Shown here one piece after another: positions 59,179 through 64,000 of a DNA stretch of 64,000 nt; position 1 is the stretch's first letter, and every line of letters starts with the position of its first letter. The stretch is taken from assembly GCA_025403435.1 (NCBI GenBank), contig CM046333.1, positions 32,447,521 to 32,511,520 on the forward strand. Reading direction: 5' to 3'. The DNA comes from Artocarpus heterophyllus. Lineage: Eukaryota > Streptophyta > Magnoliopsida > Rosales > Moraceae. Both the position numbers and the translations under genes were made by a program. The notes under the pieces are model-generated. The model worked only from the letters and a program-made list of their open reading frames with translations, had not been told where the DNA came from and did no database searches.

Positions 59179-60096
59179 ATGGCACCTAGACGTCGTTCGA
59201 CAGCTGACGCCGAGTTCGGAAATGATGAGAGCATGATGAGGTCTATGTTTGCGGCTTTTCGACAGATGGCAGCCAGGGCTAGACCGGGAGATTCTGATAT
59301 TGGTAGTCGGCACGCGTATTTTAAAGAATTTCGGCGGGCGTCTATTCTGACTTTTGATGGCAATGGGGATCCGCAGTTAGCAGAGTATTGGTTGGATTCG
59401 ATTTTGAAGCATTTGGATACTCTTGGTGTGCCTGAGGAGTATCGTGTGGAGTTTGCTGCGTACAAGCTCGAGGGTGGCGCTAACACTTGGTGGAAGCAGG
59501 CTAAGCGTCTGGAGCATGGTGGCGATATCAGTTGGGATAGGTTCGATGAGCTGTTCTACGATCGATATTTTCCGCAAGGGTATAGGGATCAGAAGGCAGC
59601 TGAGTTTTACAGGTTGCAGCAGGGTGATCTGTCAGTTCGGGAGTATGAGGCAAAGTTTAATGAGTTGGCTAGGTTTGCTCCATCAGTGGTGGCATCGGAG
59701 CGTGAGAAATGTATTAAGTTTCAGGAAGGACTCAAGGCTCCTATTCGACGGCAGTTGGTTGCTCTACGGCTTAGGAGTTTCGAAGAGCTTGTGTCGTCGG
59801 CGATCTATGTGGAGAGAGATTATGTGCAGTATTGTGAGGACCGAGCCAAGGCTTTAGGAGGACCGCAGAGGAGTGGCAGGAAAAGCACCAGTAGTCGTCC
59901 AGCTCCGGGGAAAGGCAAGCAAGGCGGTGCGACCAGTGGTAGCAGCAGTTCGTCTGGCAGCGGGCGCAGCAATCCCTACAGCTTTCATTGTTATTTCTGT
60001 CAACAGCCCAGACACATCAAGAGGAATTGCCCGATCAGGAGTGCTCGTCTTGGATCTCAGACCGGGGAGGATGCCAATCGTTCGTCTCAACCTTAG
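59179..60096 (+). CDS. gag of the gypsy element
   Basis: 305-codon open frame beginning MAPRRRSTADAEF, the start also used in the two deleted copies. The retrotransposon gag domain spans about residues 60-200 (TFDGNGDPQLAEYWLDSI, YAAYKLEGGANTWW-type block, FNELARFAPSVV). A Ser/Gly-rich basic linker leads to one zinc knuckle, CYFCQQPRHIKRNC (CX2CX4HX4C) at residues 271-284. It forms the capsid-like particle and binds the RNA. In related elements gag and pol form one frame; here a TAG at 60094 closes gag, so a stop mutation or read-through is implied. Confidence 0.92.
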   Translation: MAPRRRSTADAEFGNDESMMRSMFAAFRQMAARARPGDSDIGSRHAYFKEFRRASILTFDGNGDPQLAEYWLDSILKHLDTLGVPEEYRVEFAAYKLEGGANTWWKQAKRLEHGGDISWDRFDELFYDRYFPQGYRDQKAAEFYRLQQGDLSVREYEAKFNELARFAPSVVASEREKCIKFQEGLKAPIRRQLVALRLRSFEELVSSAIYVERDYVQYCEDRAKALGGPQRSGRKSTSSRPAPGKGKQGGATSGSSSSSGSGRSNPYSFHCYFCQQPRHIKRNCPIRSARLGSQTGEDANRSSQP

Positions 60097-60383
60097 ACCC
60101 TACCTCCGCCTCCGCAGTACCCGCAGTTGCAGTATCCGCAGTTCTCTCCTCAGCAATTCTCATATCCAGCACGGGGGCAGCAGCCGCAGTATTTTAGCAC
60201 AGTGTTCCTCAATATCGAGCGTCGAGTACAGGTAGTGTGCAGTCGTCTCCATCTCAGCAGTATCGACTGAGTAATCCAAGACCTAGCAATGTCGGTAGAG
60301 GAAAAGGGAAGGCGCCAGTGCAGGTTCATGCAATGGCATCTGGAGGGTCAGATTCGTAGACTAGTAATGCGGTTGTTGATGGT

Positions 60384-62363
60384 ATGATCTTGGTTTCTAG
60401 ATCTTTAGCTCGCGTTTTATTTGATACTGGTGCCTCTCATTCTCTCATTTCGAGTTCTTTTGTACATGCCTTGGGATTTGAGGTAGAAGAGTTTAATGAA
60501 CCCCTAGTCATAACTTCTCCCTTGGGGCGGGTGTGTGTAAATTATATGTGTAAATCCTGTAAAATAAAGATTGGGGATGAGATTTTGAAAAGTGATTTGA
60601 TTATACTCCCCATGAGCTCCTACGATGTGATTCTAGGGATGGACTGGTTGTCTCGGTATAGTGCAGTCGTAGACTGCCAACTTAGAAAAGTGACCTTAGT
60701 GTCTGATAGGGGGACGGTGATCACTTACCAGGGTGGTGGTGATTGGCTAATGAGTGAGCGTCTCATGAAGTCGTGTCTAGGAGGGCGAAGAAATCTAGGT
60801 TGTTGTGCTTTTCTTGCCAACCTGGATTACGAGCCCTATGTTTCGAGTGGCAGTGCAGCGATTCCGGTGGTTGATGAGTTCGAGGATGTTTTCCCCGATG
60901 AGTTGCCAGGGTTACCACCGCATCAGGAGATTAAGTTTGGTATCGAGTTGTTTTCAGGGACATCACCGATTTCTATGGCACCGGCAGAAATGAAGGAATT
61001 GAGGAAGCAACTTCAGGAGCTTGCTGATAAGGGGTATATTCAGAATAGCACATCTCCGTGGGGAGCACCGATTTTGTTTGCTAAGAAGCACGATGGGACT
61101 CTCAGGTTATGTGTAGATTATCGACAGCTGAATCGTGTTACGGTGAAGAACAAGTATCCCTTGCCTAGGATTGATGAGTTGTTTGATCAGTTGGGAGGTT
61201 CGCGGTACTTCTCGAAGATTGATTTGCGTTCAGGTTATCATCAGCTCAGGATCAAGGAAGAAGATGTTCCCAAGACAGCTTTTAGGACTCGGTATGGGCA
61301 TTTTGAGTTCCTGGTTATGTCGTTTGGGTTGACGAATGCTCCAGCAGCTTTTATGGATTTGATGAACAGGATATTCAGGCCGTATCTGGATCAGTTCGTG
61401 ATCGTGTTCATCGATGATATTCTTGTGTATTCTAAGACTTGGGAGGAGCATGAGCAGCATCTCCGGATTGTGCTTCAGACTCTGCGGGAGCACCAGTTGT
61501 ATGCTAAGAGGGAAAAGTGTGAGTTCTGGTTGACTGAGGTCAAGTTTCTGGGTCATGTTATCTCGGAGCATGGTATTTCTGTGGATCCGTCCAAGATTGA
61601 AGCTATATTGGAATGGGAACGACCAAGGAATGTAGCAGAGATTCGCAGCTTCTTAGGTCTTGCTGGATATTACAGGAAATTTGTAAAGGATTTTTCAAAG
61701 ATTGCAGCTCCGTTGACGAGATTGATCAAGAAAAATGTCAGGTTTGAGTGGAATGAACATTGTGAGCTTGCTTTTCAGGAATTGAAGAACCGGTTGACTT
61801 CAGCTCTAGTGTTGGTTATTCCTAGCAGTGACGAGCCGTATGAGGTTTATGCGGATGCTTCAGGGCGCGGACTTGGATGCGTGTTGATGCAGCTTGGACG
61901 TGTAGTTGCATACGGATCGAGACAGCTACGACCTCACGAGCGGAATTATCCTACTCATGATTTAGAGCTTGCGGCGGTGATTTATGCGCTGAAGATTTGG
62001 AGGTGTTACTTGTATGGAGCATCGTTTCAGGTCTTCTCCGATCACAAGAGTTTGAGGCATCTGTTCACTCAGAGGGATCTCAATTTGAGGCAGCGCAGAT
62101 GGGTAGAGTATATGGAGGATTATGATTTTGCGTTGCAGTATCATCCCGGGAAAGCTAATGTGGTCGCGGACGCACTTAGCAGGAAGTCTTCAGGGATTCT
62201 AGCTTATTTGATTTTTGAGGACTGGAGCAGGGATGCGACAGTGAGTGAGTATCGGCTACTGTATCATGAAGACTGTGATCGCGTTTCGGTGTATCATGTG
62301 GAAGCGACTCCAGCTCTTGTTCAGATGGTGAAGCAAAGTCAGTGGCAGGATCGACATTTGTAG
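60384..62363 (+). CDS. Protease, RT and RNase H of the gypsy element
   Basis: 659-codon frame. The aspartic protease motif DTGASHS starts at residue 14, so the true frame must begin upstream; the Pro/Gln-rich linker 60097-60383 has lost its frame. RT follows: [19 protein letters not shown] (about 241-250) and the catalytic FIDD (342-345), then [11 protein letters not shown] and [12 protein letters not shown]. RNase [11 protein letters not shown] (about 489) and [15 protein letters not shown] (583-597). Four residues usually present between SPIS and MAPAE are missing, an in-frame 12-bp deletion. The tail after residue 605 does not resemble the usual linker and ends at a TAG. Confidence 0.93.
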   Translation: MILVSRSLARVLFDTGASHSLISSSFVHALGFEVEEFNEPLVITSPLGRVCVNYMCKSCKIKIGDEILKSDLIILPMSSYDVILGMDWLSRYSAVVDCQLRKVTLVSDRGTVITYQGGGDWLMSERLMKSCLGGRRNLGCCAFLANLDYEPYVSSGSAAIPVVDEFEDVFPDELPGLPPHQEIKFGIELFSGTSPISMAPAEMKELRKQLQELADKGYIQNSTSPWGAPILFAKKHDGTLRLCVDYRQLNRVTVKNKYPLPRIDELFDQLGGSRYFSKIDLRSGYHQLRIKEEDVPKTAFRTRYGHFEFLVMSFGLTNAPAAFMDLMNRIFRPYLDQFVIVFIDDILVYSKTWEEHEQHLRIVLQTLREHQLYAKREKCEFWLTEVKFLGHVISEHGISVDPSKIEAILEWERPRNVAEIRSFLGLAGYYRKFVKDFSKIAAPLTRLIKKNVRFEWNEHCELAFQELKNRLTSALVLVIPSSDEPYEVYADASGRGLGCVLMQLGRVVAYGSRQLRPHERNYPTHDLELAAVIYALKIWRCYLYGASFQVFSDHKSLRHLFTQRDLNLRQRRWVEYMEDYDFALQYHPGKANVVADALSRKSSGILAYLIFEDWSRDATVSEYRLLYHEDCDRVSVYHVEATPALVQMVKQSQWQDRHL

Positions 62364-63719
62364 GGGATTTGATCGCAGATTCAGAACGGGGAGCAGTTTG
62401 AGGAATGGAGCGTGCATGCGGATGGATCGTTGTACTTCTGGGAGTGTCTTGCAGTTCCATTTATCGTCGAGGTGACGAAAGCCGTTCTAGACGAAGCCCA
62501 TAGGTCTCAGTTCGCTATTCATCCGGGAAGCACAAAGATGTATCGTGATTTGAAGAGGCAGTATTGGTGGAGAGGCATGAAGAAAGATGTTCGAGAGTAC
62601 GTGGCCAAGTGTTCGACGTGTCTTCAGGTGAAAGCCGAGCATCAAAAGCCTACAGGTCAGCTTCAGCCGCTTCCTATTCCAGGGTGGAAATGGGAGCATG
62701 TGACGATGGATTTCCTCATGGGTTTGCCGAGGACGGAGCAGCGACATGATGCAGTTTGGGTTGTGGTCGACAGGTTGACGAAATCGGCGCATTTCATTCC
62801 GTTTAGATAGACGTGTTCTAGGAAGGTTCTCGGGGAGTTGTATATGCAGAACATTGTGAGATTGCATGGAGTTCCTTTGTCGATCACCTCTGATCGAGAC
62901 ACCAGCTTTAATGCTAAGTAATGGAGGAGTTTTCAGGAGGCTTTGGGTACGGATTTGAACTTCAGTACGGCATTTCGTCCTCAGACTGATGGGCAGTCTG
63001 AGCGGGTTATTCAGGTTCTCGAGGATATGTTGCATGCCTGTGCGTTGGACTTCGGCGGAAATTAGAAGCAATGTTTGCATTTGGCGGAGTTCGGTATGGC
63101 ACCATTTGAGGCGTTGTATGGGCGACCGTGTCGGTCACCTGTGTGTTGGGCCGAGCCGGAAGATAGGGTTATTCTTGGGCCAGATGAGATTCGTGATAGC
63201 AACGAGAAAGTCGCGGTGATTCAAGATCGGTTGAGGGCAGCTCAGAGTCGGCAGAAGAGTTACGCGGATAGGAGACGTAGACCTTTAGAGTTCGCGGTTG
63301 GAGATTTCGTTCTCTTGAGGGTATCGCCTCGTAAGGGAACTATGCGGTTCGGAGTGAGTGGGAAGCTCGCGCCGAGGTATATTGGGCCGTTCGAGATCAC
63401 TTAGCGTGTTGGTGTGGTCGCTTATCGGCTTGATCTTCCACCTGAACTTTCTCATGTTCACGATGTGTTTCATGTGTCGATGCTTAGGAAGTGTCCACCT
63501 GAGCAGAGTAGGATAGTTTCGTTTCGCGATGTGCAGGTTCAGGAGGATACGACGTACGAAGAACTGCCGATTTAGATTATCGACCGGAAAGTGATTAGTT
63601 TGTGTCGTCGTGAGATATCGTTGGTAAAAGTCTTATGGCAGCATCATGGGGTTGATGAAGCCACTTGGGAGCTAGAGTCGAGTATGCGGAAATTGTATCT
63701 GCATTTGTTTTGTTTCTGA
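62364..63719 (+). pseudogene. Integrase and chromodomain-like end of the gypsy element
   Basis: Begins with two stops, then an open frame from 62412. The zinc-binding His/Cys motif is present (HPGSTKMYRDL .. CSTCLQVK). The core starts MDFLMGLPRTEQ and continues through VVVDRLTKSAHFIPF to a stop at 62807. Stops also lie at 62921 (AAG-TAA before TGG), 63063, 63402 and 63574. Ten residues normally lying between LAEF and GMAPFE are deleted in frame near 63090. The C-terminal part has RRRRPLEFAVGDFVLLRV and a chromodomain-like HHGVDEATWELESSM to a stop at 63719. Typical of Tekay/Del chromoviruses. Confidence 0.9.
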
Positions 63720-63754
63720 AATGAGTTGTAAATTTCGAGGGCGAAATTTCTTTT

Positions 63755-63766
63755 AGGGGTGGAGAG
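63755..63766 (+). other. Polypurine tract
   Basis: AGGGGTGGAGAG directly before the 3' LTR. Confidence 0.85.
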
Positions 63767-63767
63767 T

Positions 63768-64000
63768 TGTAAGGCCGCGAAATTTATTTAATATTATTGT
63801 AATGTAAATGATGAATTAGTGTGCCATAATTAATGTTTTAACATTAATTTGATTATTGGGTTGAATTTTGAAATTTTGGTTGTTTTGTTAATTTGTTGAA
63901 TCCAAATGATTTCCTATTGTTTTAAAATGATGTTTATAGTTTTAAAACCCAACAATTTGTAAAATGTTAAAAATACTCCGTTTTACAAAATCGTGGGCGG
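63768..64000 (+). repeat. 3' LTR, partial
   Basis: First 233 bp of the 3' LTR, starting TGTAAGGCCGCG. Differs from the 5' LTR at only a few positions over this length, suggesting a fairly recent insertion. Confidence 0.92.

Larger units (their letters stand above)
56910..64000 (+). mobile_element. Ty3/gypsy element (Tekay/Del type), near full length
   Basis: Same family as the composite array, but with gag, protease, RT, RNase H and integrase all present. 5' LTR, primer-binding site, polypurine tract and the first 233 bp of the 3' LTR are seen; the right end is beyond the window. The left flanking pentamer is GATAA. It carries several stops and small deletions, so it is probably no longer autonomous. 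Confidence 0.94.

Overview
This window is nuclear DNA from a flowering plant. Two protein-coding genes have plant exon-intron structure or plant-specific families, the intergenic DNA is AT-rich, and more than half of the window is transposable elements. The family mix (CEP-receptor kinase, AP-4 beta adaptin, Ty3/gypsy elements of Tekay/Del type, Ty1/copia, CACTA, Mutator-type and hAT-like MITEs, plastid DNA insertions) indicates a eudicot. The AP-4 beta protein looks cucurbit-like to me, but that is an impression and not a demonstrated placement.

Layout. 1-976 is the 5' end of a leucine-rich-repeat receptor kinase gene (CEPR2-like) on the minus strand, cut by the window edge. 977-13300 is mostly non-coding; it contains a degenerate CACTA (En/Spm) TNP2 transposase at 6480-8610 and several MITE-like repeats. 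13301-23204 is a composite retrotransposon array, LTR-internal-LTR-internal-LTR, whose two internal regions share one 3 kb deletion. 25053-28611 holds six exons of a broken MLH1 mismatch-repair gene. A Ty1/copia element (28741-34885) lies in the intron that follows. That copia element is itself interrupted by a 2.2 kb solo LTR (30772-32964) and ends where a second gypsy element (34886-42457) begins. The second gypsy element breaks off in its integrase at a mosaic of plastid-derived fragments (42458-44710) from at least nine plastid genes, with a psbI frame that is still open.

46043-52091 (minus strand) is the one complete host gene: an 11-exon gene for the AP-4 complex beta subunit, 847 codons plus stop, with no frame breaks. 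52498-55350 is a cluster of MITEs, including two copies of one Mutator-type MITE, each with a perfect 9-bp target duplication, one of them nested in another MITE. 56910-64000 is a nearly full-length member of the gypsy family that formed the 13-23 kb array; it has gag, protease, RT, RNase H and integrase and runs off the window.

The most unusual signal is in the LTRs. Both gypsy families carry arrays of a near-palindromic 14-mer of the form TTCGGCAGGCCGAA, spaced 21-22 bp (about two helical turns), with units drifting in sequence while the spacing is kept. The second family carries two such arrays near opposite ends of one LTR, in opposite sense. This looks like a phased protein-binding array, although a simple tandem-repeat origin is not excluded.
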